Shown here: one piece after another, positions 48,905-60,092 of the stretch
Layout: every line of letters begins with the position of its first letter
How positions within the stretch are numbered: the stretch's first letter is position 1
DNA from: Hermatobates lingyangjiaoensis
Lineage: Eukaryota; Arthropoda; Insecta; Hemiptera; Hermatobatidae
Assembly: GCA_026182355.1 (NCBI GenBank)
Contig: JAPFBL010000318.1
Location: forward strand, 1 to 64,000
Reading direction: 5' to 3'
Length of the DNA stretch: 64,000 nt
Notes under the pieces: generated by a model
What the model saw: the letters and a program-made list of their open reading frames with translations, nothing else
The model's database searches: none
Told to the model about the DNA's origin: nothing
Translations under genes and position numbers: made by a program

Positions 48905-49245
48905 ATATATATTATTAAAATAAGCAGCAGCTTCTGCATTGACCAGTTTCTTGTTGACACTCTAGTTTTCGTATCACTTTGCGGTGAGACTCTGGTAGCT
49001 TCCAAAGAAGGTTAGCAAAAGACATTAACACACACAATAAACTTTAGGTCAAACACGTATTGTGTGTGTTAATGTCTTTTGCTAACCTTCTTTGGAAGCT
49101 ACCAGAGTCTCACGAAAACGGATATCAAGAGTGATACGAAAACTAGAGAGTGTCAACAAGAAACTGGTCAATGCAGAAGCTGCTGCTTATTTTAATAATA
49201 TATGCTTAAGGGAAGACCTGCTGCCATTGTACACAAATATATATA
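48905..49245 (+). mobile_element. Penelope-like fold-back element with about 150-bp arms
   Basis: Inverted arms 48908-49052 and 49058-49205 match closely. The right arm reads MSFANLLWKLPE, then after a one-base shift VIRKLESVNKKLVNAEAAAY, FNNICLREDLLPLYTNI, and ends ACAAATATATATATATA. The end point is the same as in the two other Penelope-like fragments. The left flank is also an AT microsatellite (48897-48912). Confidence 0.6.
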
Positions 49246-50413
49246 TATAAACTAGAATTTAAAAAAGAACACGTAGAAAGGAAACCCCTGAACTCACTAC
49301 TATATTTCGATGTCCTCGTCTTCAGGAAAAGAAGTAATCGCTCCAAAGGCTGATAACGACTGACTTGGCGTTCGAACTGAGCACTCAAACAGTGTACCAA
49401 CTTTCGAGGAAAGGTAGACAGGGAAGATAAAGAAATAAAAGCCAAATAAAAATTAAAAAAGAAAACATTTAACTAAAATAAAATTAAAAGCTGATAACAA
49501 CTTAAAAAATAAAAATAAAAAATAAACAAAAATCAACGATTGAGGTTAAGCCCAGGAGCCGATCTACCGCCCAGAAGACTAATAAGTGCTTCTTCTGAAG
49601 CACTTCAGAGTATATATATATGAGGATTTTGTCCACAATTTCCAAGTTTAGAAACTCTCATTAAATTATATTATCATTGAAGTCACAGAAGGCCTTCTTA
49701 AATATAATCTGTTTAGTCTGGAATTACAGACCTAATTACATAGCCAATTTGACTAGTTCATCATTTTGAATTATTTTAGTAAAAAAGTAATAAAAGAGGT
49801 ATAGAGTTTATAGCAATCACTAATAAAATAAGATAGTAAACTCCAGAAATAAATTTTATATCTAGAGTTATTAATTTTACGTGACTTATGTTGAGAGAAT
49901 TTATTTTTCATTCTTCTTTATTTTTAATGCCGTTATTTGTAAATTTATATATTACTTACTGTTATTCACTTAAATATATATTTCAATGATCCGGCATAAA
50001 CTGAAATTAACAGGTATTCGAAGTTTCACCTGTGGGAAAACATCCAAGCAAATAAGAACATAAGAGTTCCATAAGTATATACATTTTTAAGACAGAATTA
50101 TAAATAAAGTATATGTCATTAAAAAAGAGTTAGTGTATATAAATTATTTGTGTCGTTTGGAATTAAATATGCTAGCGACCAATTGCTGAGGCGATAAACC
50201 TCTGGGAGTGATTAAATGCAGCAATGTATTTTCCTAACCCCACTGTCTGTACTCTATTCATTTATTAGCACCAAACCCGAATTAATAGTTTTAAACAAAA
50301 TCAATACAGTAGATTCTCTCAGTGTTGATTGAGAAATAACAATAATTTCAACAGTACGAACTTGTTACCATAAGTTATTAGTTATATTATTAAAATATAA
50401 ATAACTGCTAATG

Positions 50414-51203
50414 AGGGTGTCCACAAAGTCTCTTTACAATTTGAAAAATTTATTACAAATTAGTTTATGAGATACCTAAACCGGATTTGTTTTATTTTAA
50501 TAAGTATTTATTAACTTTTTTTTTATATAAAACTTTTTGTTTCAGATACTCTGCTGATGGAAGAAAACTGATTTACTAAATTCCTATAAAAATGGCTACT
50601 CTGCAAACAAAGTGCAATGTGTGTCGTGGTTTATTAAAATAAAGCCTAATTTTCTGACTCAACGAAACAACAGAACTACTTATGAAAGAGATTCACCCTT
50701 CCATTCGAGCATGGCGCAAGAAATTTATGGAGACAGGGATAATATTGGATAAAGGGAGGACTATTCGCACTGCTGCCAGAGAGTTGCAGATACTATATGT
50801 TCAACAGTGCACAAAGTCCTACACAAGAACTTAAGCTTGTACGCTTACAAAGTGCAACTACCATATTAGCGGATTTTGAGCTAAATTACAAGCCACAACG
50901 AAGAGAGTTTGTTGGAGAAATGTGTCCCAGCATTTCCATACTTAGTTCTATAGTTTCGCTGAGTCTGTACATCCGACTTTGTTTCAGTGAACCACTGTGT
51001 GAAAATGCGCTTTTTCTTAAGTATTGCCCACTTTAAAGGGATTCAGTGAGTCAGTTTTCTTCCATCGGCAGAGAATCTGAAACACTAAATTTCTATTTAA
51101 AAAAAAACTTTAATAAACACTTATTACAATAAAACAAATGTGGTTAAGATATCTCACAAACTGCTTTTGTAATACATCATTCAAATTGTAAACAGACTGT
51201 GCA
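50414..51203 (+). mobile_element. Tc1/mariner-superfamily element, degenerate, in copy B
   Basis: Same element as in copy A. Here the right TIR is longer: about 110 bp pairs with the left end (TTTACAATTTGAAAAAT through GTTTTATTTTAATAAGT), but the outermost AACACCCTGT has been lost. The transposase remnant has further frame breaks. Confidence 0.75.
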
Positions 51204-51632
51204 TAGCTAAAATTAAAATGTGACTACAAACCAATCATTCGTCATAATTTTTACTTTACTAACGCTTTTTGCTTTCCTGTATATATTTTTGAAATATTTA
51301 TTATGTCGCATTTAAAAAAAACATATTCAAATTATATTTTGTAATAACTTTACAGGCATAAGAACCACATCGCTTACAAATTTTAATAACATTTGACACA
51401 TATGTTGCCTCTTCTCGAAAGTATGGGAAATAACCCTATTTTTTATTTTTTTTGGCAACATTGCACTTTGGGAAAGGTTTATGTCATAAAGGGACTATTT
51501 TTTACCTGCTCTTGTATTAATTTTAGGAACTTAATATTTTGAATGAATTATTTAGCATTTTCAGTATACCTTTTGGTGTGTAAATATAGATACCTTATCT
51601 GCCGCTTTCTCTCTCCCTCTCTCTCTTCACAG

Positions 51633-51733
51633 ATTCTTTGCTCGAAGAATTTGTACATGAACAAAGAAGGAAGCCAGAACTAGGCAAAAGTAGTAGTAAA
51701 TATTGCATGATCTTCCTTTTTCAGCCATTATAG
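51633..51733 (+). CDS. Candidate last exon inside the second copy of a duplicated block
   Basis: A long pyrimidine tract, CTTTCTCTCTCCCTCTCTC, and TTCACAG precede a frame reading SLLEEFVHEQRRKPELGK and then SSSKYCMIFLFQPL and TAG. The first copy of the block (48175-48273) keeps the reading frame but lacks about 45 bp holding the pyrimidine tract and acceptor. If this is a real exon, only the second copy could be spliced. No family recognised. Confidence 0.35.
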
Positions 51734-51889
51734 TGGAGTATAATTTAGGTCAAACAAATATAATTTCCTTGCATTAGCTCTCTTTAAAGAACACTTTTTT
51801 AAAATATGCCACATTTTTTTCAGGTGCGATAAAATTTAAACATAACATTTCAATATTATTATATTGGAATGCTATGTGTAGGATAGATA

Positions 51890-53298
51890 TCTTTATAAAT
51901 AAAATAATGATTTTGTCTGTACATTGCTTAGAACTGACTCATTTCAAGTTTTCTTTACGTTTCATACATTGGAGAAACCGAATCCACCCTTAGAAAAATT
52001 TCTGTCGGTTTGTCCGCAAAACTTTGTCACAGGTAAACTCAGCTACCATAAGACATATAAAGCTGAAACTTTTACAGTAGATTTGTGTAGGTCTAACTTA
52101 AAATATAGGCTATGAATTGATTGGAAATTCAAGGTAGAAGTGAAGTTATGGACGTTTAACGCAAAAATGTTTGTCACAAGTAAACTCAGCCACCATAAGA
52201 CATAGCGAGCTGAAACATTGACATTGGATTTGTGTGTGCCTAACTTAAAATATGGGCTCTAAATAGATTATTAATTCAGTACAGAAGCGAAGTTATGGGG
52301 CTTTTAGCTGTATTTTCCTAACTTCACAGACAAGTTTGTTTTGAAAATACACAGGTGTGGCAAGTAGGTATTGTTAGTTGATTTTAATTTCAATTGAGCA
52401 TATGAATATATTGCGTATTTGACATCATTGAAATGGTGTTTCACAGAGTTAAGGATGTACTATCTATTGAGAATAAATGTTTTGTAAACGAGCAATTCTC
52501 AACTCTTAATATGAACAGGGAGGAAAAATCAACAAACAAGTTCTTACGCTATATGAAGCCGAGGAAAGAACTTACAAGTCAGTAAAGAGATTGGATTAGT
52601 GACGAAGAAGCAGTTCATTATCTAATTGAATTTCTTGACTCTGAATTTATTTCTCCTGGACTGCCTGCTCATGAGTAAAAACTTAAAGTAGAGCACCAAT
52701 CATGCTACAATTTAGTAGCAGTAACAAATTTCATGTTACGAAACATGAGTGCCCCAAAACTGTGCAACGGGACACAACTCTGAGTTCGTGCTCTACACAG
52801 ATATGCCATAGAGGCGGACATAATGACTGGATGTGGTATTGGGGAGTCTATGTGTATACTTCACATACCATTGATTCCGAGCCACTGTCTGTTTACGTTG
52901 AAATGATTGCAAAGTCCGGTCAGAGTCTATTTCGCAATGACGTTAACTAAGTCGCAAAGGGAGACTTCATCTAACGCAGGAATACAAGGTAGCAAAACCA
53001 AATTTTTCTCACATGGTCAACTGTAGTTTACATGCTCAACGGTCAGAGGTTTCAACTCTTTCTTCTACCATGAACCTGAAGGACAGACAGCTAATGTAGT
53101 GTATAAGCTGGAGGCATTTGTTTAACACTGTAGTAATAATGGTATTTTCTACTATTCTATAATTTCTAATGACATTTTGAAATACCAAAAATGACGGAAC
53201 TTCTGATTCCTCCGTGGTATAGCCGAAAGGCAATAGGCACACGGCAATAAACCAAAACAGGAACTTCTGATTCCGTCAAAGACGGGTACGTTTGCTAT
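51890..53298 (+). mobile_element. Helitron copy 2
   Basis: This is close to copy 1 over its whole length, starting TCTTTATAAATAAAATAATG after an A. It carries the same broken helicase end (PKTVQRDTTL frame, SHGQL, EGQTANV), the 3' hairpin CCGTC-AAA-GACGG, then TACGTTTGCTA. The final G of CTAG is changed. A roughly 40-bp insertion near 53206-53262 repeats part of the tail and adds ATAGCCGAAAGGCAATAGGC. The element lies immediately after the end of the second copy of a 2-kb duplicated block. Confidence 0.85.
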
Positions 53299-53329
53299 GT
53301 ATTATATATAACTGTCAACTTTTTTTTAA

Positions 53330-54210
53330 TTTAATATTTGCTTAATAAATACACTGGTAATAATGTAAGGTATGGGACCAGAGTAGCCCAGTGGCTTGCG
53401 TGATCGCCGATGACAGTAGTGCAAATGTATTATAAATAAATGTAACAAACAAATATTTTTTTGAATTTAAAATGTGGATAATATAAAAGATGGTAATAAA
53501 GTAAAGGGATCTAGCCAGGGTTGCCAGTAGCTTGCTTGCTCGCCGATGACAGTAGTGCAAATGTATTATAAATAAACACAACAAAAATATTTTTTTTTAA
53601 TTTAATATTTGCGTAATATAAACACTGGTAATAAAGTAAGGTATGGAACCAGAGTAGCCCAGTGGCGTGCGTGCTAGCTTTTGACTGGGAGCACGTTAAT
53701 TAGAACTAACTCATTTCAAGTTTCTTTACGTTTCATACTTCAGAGTAGCCACATGTACCCTTAGAATAATTTCTGTCTGTCGGTTTGTCCACAAAATATT
53801 GCTACCATAAGACATATAAAGCTGAAACATTGATTGTAGATTTGTGTATGTCTAACTTAAAATCTAATCTTTGTATACAGAGGCTTTTTTTTAGCACTGT
53901 ACTAATAATGGTATTTTCTACTATTCTATAACTTCTAATTGTAGTATTAGTATAATACTATAATTGATATTTTGGAATACCAAGTATAATAGAATTTTTG
54001 ATTCCGTCAAAGACGGGTACGTTTGCTAGTATTATATATAAATGTAACAACAACAAAAATTAATTTAAAATTTACGATATATAAACACTGGTAATAAAAT
54101 AAAAGCATGGAGCCTAAGTAGTCCAGAGGCTTGCGTGCTCGCTGATGACAATACTGCAAATCTATTATAAATAAATGTAACAGATATATAATATACTACT
54201 ACATTAAGGT
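53330..54210 (+). repeat. Tandem SINE-head-like repeat, about 4 units, split by Helitron copy 3
   Basis: AGAGTAGCCCAGTGGCTTGC and GATGACAGTAGTGCAAATG recur at about 53385, 53527, 53650 and 54118 with an AT-rich spacer (AACACTGGTAATAAAGTAAG). The TAGCCCAGTGG part looks like a SINE A box. Helitron copy 2 ends at its left edge and copy 3 lies inside it. Confidence 0.7.
53702..54029 (+). mobile_element. Helitron copy 3, internally deleted
   Basis: It starts inside the 5' region (AGAACTAACTCATTTCAAG), jumps from the first 150 bp of the family to the last 150 bp, and keeps a perfect 3' hairpin CCGTC-AAA-GACGG and GTACGTTTGCTAG|T. The helicase part is gone. It sits inside the tandem array of SINE-like heads. 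Confidence 0.8.
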
Positions 54211-54904
54211 TAAATTAAACTAAAGTTAATTAAACTACATTACGTTAAAAATGAATAATTTTACAAACTTGAACACAACTGTCAGGTAAAATACGAATGT
54301 TCTAAGGTAATATTATAAAGACACATACCTTTCATTAATGTTATTTTATGTTAGGTAAATAAATTGAATATTTTAATTTACAAGTTTTGTTTGTTTTAAA
54401 TATATTTTATTGTGTACATAACTTGAATTGATGTTTTATATATTTACCACTCTATATGATGAAAATAAATGATTTTTATTTTGCTAAATATACTTACTAT
54501 ATATATAAATATATATCTTGAATCATGTTAAGAATACTATATCAAAAGCTTGGGTCATGTAAGAATCTGCTACTTATAACAATTAAAATTATCCCTGTCA
54601 TTTATGTTCAGTGAATTAATTTCAATACCTATTGTTATAATTTCTGAGTGAAACAAAAGTCACGGGTAGTCTAGTACATATACATATAACAAAATAACAT
54701 AACGAAAATTATTTTAATAACGAAGGGAGCTATCTGTTTAGAATATTAAAACACTTCAGGTAAAATGTTATCATTAATCATACTGTTCTAATGTAACAAT
54801 TTTTTCAGTTGTATCCACAGTATTAATTTATTTTATTTTTTTAATTTATTGATAAGAACATTTTTGTTGTTATACAAATATTTTTGTATTTTAATTTCAT
54901 TTTA

Positions 54905-55275
54905 TCATTCTGAGGTAAAATGGATAAACAAACAGGGTCTCCACACAAATGAAGTTTTATTCAACAGCAAGAACGCGTTTCGAAAACTTTGTGTTCATCA
55001 TCGGGAAGACACTATAATACAAATTATATCTAATCAGTTACAAAATTAGAGTGCGATAAATAAATTCAATTAAGAGAATTCAAGACATACCCAAGGATGT
55101 GTCTTGAATTCTCTTAATTGAATTTTATTATTTCACTCAAATTTTGTAACTGATTAGATATAATTTGTATTATAGTGTCTTCCTGATGAACACACAGTTT
55201 TTGAAACGCGTTGTTGCTGTTGAATAAAACTTCATTTGTGTGGAGACTTTTGTTTGTTTATCCATTTTACCTCAG
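54905..55275. repeat. Large fold-back element, arms of about 170 bp
   Basis: CTGAGGTAAAATGGATAAAC through GATTAGATATAATTTGTATT is present in both orientations around a centre of AATTCAAGACATACC type. Each arm holds a hammerhead-like core (GATGATGAACACAAAG with TTTTCGAAACGCG on the minus strand of the left arm). The two cores differ by a few bases, so the arms diverged after pairing. Confidence 0.8.
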
Positions 55276-55564
55276 AATGAGTAAATACCACACAATTACG
55301 GATTGCACAACTAATGATTCATTTTATCAGTATTATGTGATTTCTTGTTGTATTTATATATTTACCTAAACAACATTTTTTTTTACGAAACTTACATGTG
55401 CTTAATTAGTTTTTTTTTGTCTTGGGAGATCCGCAGATGGTAATATGCACTGAGAGCGGGAGTTCACAAACAAACAAAGGTTTTAAAAGTCCAGGTTTAA
55501 ACTGTTTTTCCATCTTGAAGGCTTAGTGTGAGGTCTAACATCAGTTGGTCTGTTTTCATTTCAG

Positions 55565-55716
55565 TCTTGCTTCATACAAACAGTCTAAAACACTGTATAT
55601 CAAGAGGAGAAAGATTATCATCTTCCTGTAGAAGGCAATTCATTCTAGAACCAGTCGAGCGGAGAAGGCATAAATCACGTAGGAGAATCCAACTCTCTGA
55701 CAATCTCCACTGCTAA
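55565..55716 (+). CDS. Last exon of an unidentified gene, arginine-rich end
   Basis: TCTGTTTTCATTTCAG opens a frame of 49 codons to TAA. It includes LLHTNSLKHCISRGERLSS, CRRQFILEPVERRRHKSR and RRIQLSDNLHC. GC content is higher than in the flanks, and only one frame stays open. The exon starts with two bases completing a split codon. The RRRHKSRRR run could be a nuclear localisation or RNA-binding segment, but that is inference. I found no upstream exon on this strand between 46.1 and 55.5 kb. Confidence 0.45.
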
Positions 55717-56201
55717 AAAAACAGTTTTCCGGGCCAAGAACAAAAATCAACTTTGACGGATTTACATGTTTTGAAGACAGCTCCCTTAAGTCTATTTCGG
55801 ATATTTAAAAATGATACTTGTATGTGTGTGTGGATGTTAGGTACCACTCTAAAGGTCGCTCCGTTGAACATATCTTTATAAAAATTCTGAGATATACAAT
55901 ATTTAGTATGGAAAAGATGTATTAATTTTTGATACAATATTTAGTATGGAAAAGATGTTCTATTAATTTTTGACACTATTGCATCATAAAAGTTCGCTAT
56001 TGTAGTTTTATCAATTTTTCCTCTTATTCATCTTCTTTTTATTACAAAGGCAGACATTTTACATTTTGTATTGGATGTATATAAATAAAATTAAAAAAAT
56101 TCGATTATTGCATAAGCAATAATAAAACTCCAAAATTGATAAACTGGGAACATAGAAGTTTCTACTTCTGAGCCGTTCTTTTTAGCCTCTGAAGTCTCAG
56201 G

Positions 56202-56468
56202 CTAAACTCCATCAATGCTTTTAAGGTAATTTGAGTTGTTGGGCTTCCAGAAGTCATGTATGGAGATCTCGTGGACGTTATCCACTTCCTTTAAGTCTGA
56301 GCAGTAGATCCGACGAATGTAGTACACCAGCTGCAGATTCAAAGTTATATTGGCTGCAGGTACACAACTTGAAAATCTGAGAGCTAACCTTTGGGTTACG
56401 AACATTTCGACTTCCAGACAGCTGTGTTCATAATCTGGACGTCCATCCATAGAGTGCTCGTAAGTAGG
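56202..56468 (-). CDS. Open coding-like segment, unidentified
   Basis: The minus strand is open for about 88 codons ending in TAG at 56202-56204. Segments include LEVEMFVTQRLALRFSSC, VPAANITLNLQLVYYIRRIY, then LKEVDNVHEISIHDFWKP. Composition is balanced and coding-like. A short internal echo, YEHS at both ends of MDGRPDYEHS, is visible near the start. A clear acceptor is missing. A hAT-like element begins about 20 bp upstream in the gene's direction (56486) and may have broken the exon. No homology recognised. Confidence 0.4.
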   Translation of the reverse strand, partial: PTYEHSMDGRPDYEHSCLEVEMFVTQRLALRFSSCVPAANITLNLQLVYYIRRIYCSDLKEVDNVHEISIHDFWKPNNSNYLKSIDGV

Positions 56469-56485
56469 GTATCATTTACAGTAAT

Positions 56486-57124
56486 TCAGAGTTTCTCAAA
56501 CTTTTTTCGACGTGAAACCCTTTTTGCTTCAAAACTTTCCCGAAAACCCCAGATTCTAATGATTTTATACAATCATAATATAAATATTTTCATATGCCTT
56601 AATAAATACCTAGTATGTATGCTTAAAAACAATTAAAAACTAATATTACTGCCATATGAATTTTTCGAATAAAAATTAAACTAAAAATTTTAATTTTAAT
56701 ATTTTCTACAAGTATATAACACATAAAACAGAATTACTAGCAATTTTAACACTAAGTTTATTTTTTAATAATTTTTGGCATTATAGTTGAGCCCCAGAAT
56801 TAAGTCTATTTCGGTATTTAGTTTTTATGGCAGTATAAAAGTAGATAGTGGGAAGTGGCAGTAATGTGTGAAGTGCTATTTTTGCAATAGAAGGAAATTT
56901 GGTAATCAGATAGCTCCAAAAAATGACTAGTAATTAATCCAAATATGAATAAAATGTTTACCACTTCCACTTCTACTGTAGATATACACATTATTCGGTT
57001 TCATGATTAACAGAAAACACAGAAAAACGGTATCCACTAAAAAAAAATTTAGACAAATTTTTTTTCTAAATGTTTTTCAGGGAACCCCTGGGTTCCGCGG
57101 AACCTCTGCAGTCATTTAACTGAA
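56486..57124 (+). mobile_element. Non-autonomous hAT-like element
   Basis: Left end CAGAGTTTCTCAAACTTTTT with CGACGTGAAACCC; right end GGAACCCCTGGGTTCCGCGG with AACCTCTGCAG. CAGNGTTTCTCAA plus GAACCC-type ends are typical of hAT elements. The interior is AT-rich with no ORF. Target duplications could not be confirmed. Confidence 0.5.
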
Positions 57125-57939
57125 TTACCTTCTTAGTTGCCCATTGTTCTAAACAATCATCAATTAAATTTTCATCATAATTGGCAAAATTTATTATCAA
57201 CATGAAAAATATCAATTAAATAAATTGATTAATAATTATCCTTTATTTTGTATAATAAAGGTATTTGCAGTAAAGTTTTATACCGACTAGATTTTTTTAT
57301 ATAAAAAATTGTATACATTGAAATCAGGTGATATTTAAAATCGGTTTTGGGTTGACTTTGGATTAATAAAACAAAGTAAATTTATTTTTTAATAAAACAT
57401 ATTTTAACAATGGTTTTCTTTTTTAAATAATATATAGATATTAAAATTTTCGAGTATATTTCAATTGAGAAAAAAATCAACATGACATAAAGAGCTAACT
57501 AAACAGGCAAATGAATATTACTATTTAATGTTTTAACAATACAAAAGTTATAGTTAAAGTAAATAACAAACACCATAATACTCGACTGATGCGATTTCAC
57601 ATCGTTAATGATTTTTTTTTTTTTATAAAATATATTACGCCATAAAGTCGAGTTATAAATGAGGTGTTATAGATGTTTTGTGCCTAAAATATAAACCATG
57701 TGTATATTTCTTAAAGGCAGTGCTGTAATCAGTTAATGTTAGGTAAGATAAGAGGTGATAATTGAATGTTTTTGAGACAGCATCTTTTAAAATTGCATAC
57801 AGGACATTCAATTACCCCTTTTTTTTTTTTGTTTGGGTATATATAGTTTGTTTATATGAAAAAGGGTTTCTCTTTTGTTTATTGGTGGGTTCTATTAAGG
57901 TATATTTGAAAACATTTTCCTGTATCTGATAAATCCTAG

Positions 57940-58985
57940 ATGCATCAATGTTTCGTATTTGATGTAGTAATTTCAAGTAAGGGTGGAGGTGGCATCATCA
58001 TGATATAGAATTTGTAAAAATTATACATTATTATGATGCTGAAGAAAGAGTGGGATAGTAGAGAGAACGAAATATAGTGGTAAATCAAAATGATTTAGAA
58101 GAAGTGAGAAATCGTTTTCTGGGAATATTACGCTGACTTATTTGCGTACTGTTTTTTTTTGTTATAGGCAAAAGTCAATTCTTTACAGTACAATAAAGAA
58201 TTATTATCGATAGAGGGGAGGGGGGGGGGGGCGATAATTCAAAGTTTTCACACAAAAGAAATTTTGTGTTTGAAAGTTTGAAACTATGCGTTTCAAACAG
58301 TTCATTTTCATCATCAGGTAATCTTCCAATAGGAGTAGTGGAGAACAGGCGACTGGGAAATGGTAAATAGGACCATCTCATTTTAAGTCATCTGTCCTCC
58401 ACTGCTCCTATTGGAAGTTTCCCTGATGGTGAACAAGAAGTGTTTGAAACGTGTCTTTGTTTCAAACAAAGAAAACTCTCTTTTGTGTGTAGATTTTGAA
58501 TTATCGTTTTACACTCAGTATGAGTAAATACCACAGAACTACAGATTATACAACTAATAAATTAATACCGAGTAATCATTCAAACCATTTTAATTCCATT
58601 TCATTCATTTAAATTTTATTTTTGAAACATTTTTCTAAACTATATTGGTCAAAATTGGATAATGGAATGGCTAATGCAGATTAGAAAGTATGTGTAACTT
58701 TTTTTTTTTTTTTAAAACTGTGTTTATCTGTTATTTTGGTATTTGTTGAATCCAGTGCTTACAGCAAGTTGAGAGTAATATAGTCGACTGAACCTTCGAG
58801 AATGCATCTGCTAAATCTATATGCATCAACGTTTCGTCTTGGATGTAGTAATTTCAAGTAAGGGTGGAGGTAGCATCATCATGTTATATAATTTGTAAAA
58901 ATTATACATTATTATGATGAAGAAAGAGTAGGAGAGTAGAGAGAACGAAATATAGGAGTAAATCAAAATGATTTAGAAGGAGAAA
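57940..58985 (+). repeat. Direct repeat pair of about 165 bp
   Basis: GCATCAATGTTTCGTATTTG to AAATCAAAATGATTTAGAAG at 57942-58100 recurs at 58822-58978 with few changes (GGGTGGAGGTGGCATCATCA against GGGTGGAGGTAGCATCATCA). The fold-back element at 58195-58520 lies between them. Confidence 0.85.
58195..58520. repeat. Fold-back element with hammerhead-like cores
   Basis: The left arm read in reverse gives CCTGATGATGAAAATGAACT then GTTTGAAACGC; the right arm gives CCTGATGGTGAACAAGAAGT then GTTTGAAACGTG. Outer parts (AATTCAAAGTTTTCACACAAA against TTTTGTGTGTAGATTTTGAATT) also match. A G-rich run at 58213-58231 is at the left edge. Confidence 0.75.
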
Positions 58986-59639
58986 GAAAATGATGAAGGA
59001 AGTGAGTGAGAAAGAGAGATAGAAAAAAAATTAACATTTTTTCAATTTTTCTAAATAGCATTCATGTTATTTCATCTACACAGTAAAGTATATTTCCTAT
59101 AGTCAATACATTTTGAATGATCAACATTCATCTTTAGGACGTAAATAATTTCTTGGACGTAAATATTTTTTGGATTATTATAAATGCGAAGTGAAGACAA
59201 TGGTGGTTGTTTTTCTTCAAGTTTAAGATAAGCTGGTCGTTAATTTTGTGGGGTGAGTGGTCCCCTGGCCTGAGTTACTACCTGCAAGGGTTTCTGGATA
59301 CCCTTGATATGAATTAAAGAGCTTTAAAATTCTCCTACTATTTTCAACTTGAATATTTAAGAGTGGTTTCAGTTTTTGAATTAAAACAGCTTCTTAAATT
59401 CTAAATTTATGGTGGTTACTTTCTTTTTTTTTTATTATTTTAGTATTTGTAACCAGCATATCCCGGGTTAGTTTAATGTTGCGTTAAATAAAACATATGC
59501 TTTTCGGGTAGTCAAACAAAGTCGACTATAGGAGATATACTTTATTGTGTAGACGGAATAACGAGAGTGTTATTTAGTATGATGGAGAAACTTGTAATGA
59601 AACAGGTATCAGCTAAGTTTGGTGTCATTTTCAATAATA

Positions 59640-59930
59640 TATATATCTATATATATTGATAAAAGTATCGACCGTGGAATAGAAACATAACTACAGTTTA
59701 TCAGGACTCGGTCAGTTTTCCACGTTCAAATTAAGCTCTCAGAGCCAACGTTTAAGTTTTTATTTAAAACCTTTTTCATAGGCATATTTAAAACCTATGA
59801 AAAATGTTTTAAATAAAAACCAAAACGTTGGCAATGAGTGTTTAATTTGAACCTGAAGAACTGACCGAGTCCCGAGAAACTTTAGTTTTGTCTATATATG
59901 TATATATATATATATATATATGTATATATT
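59640..59930. repeat. Fold-back element between AT microsatellites
   Basis: CAGGACTCGGTCAGTT, then GCCAACGTTTAAGTTTTTAT, then the inverse copies AAAACCAAAACGTTGGC and AACTGACCGAGTCCCGAG. TATATATATCTATATATA lies on the left and a longer TA run (59888-59928) on the right. Confidence 0.7.
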
Positions 59931-60029
59931 GAAAACCAAGTTCAGAAAACAAAGAAAACGAACGAAAATAAAAATTGACTGACTTTTTAATAGAACATGT
60001 CTAAATGAATGTCTGCTCCCAAAATATAC

Positions 60030-60038
60030 TAATATATA

Positions 60039-60090
<52 letters not shown>
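60030..60090 (+). repeat. (AT)n microsatellite
   Basis: About 55 bp of alternating AT broken once. It lies between two fold-back elements, 59640-59930 and 60095-60310. The latter contains TTGACAAAGACCGCTTGTTC with CGGTTGAAAGATCTTAGTC, a decayed hammerhead-like core. Confidence 0.95.

Positions 60091-60092
<2 letters not shown>

Larger units (their letters stand above)
49843..51889 (+). repeat. Duplicated block, copy B (2.05 kb)
   Basis: Direct copy of 46436-48449. It holds its own copy of the TIR element (50414-51203) and the exon candidate at 51633-51733. It ends exactly where Helitron copy 2 begins. Confidence 0.9.
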
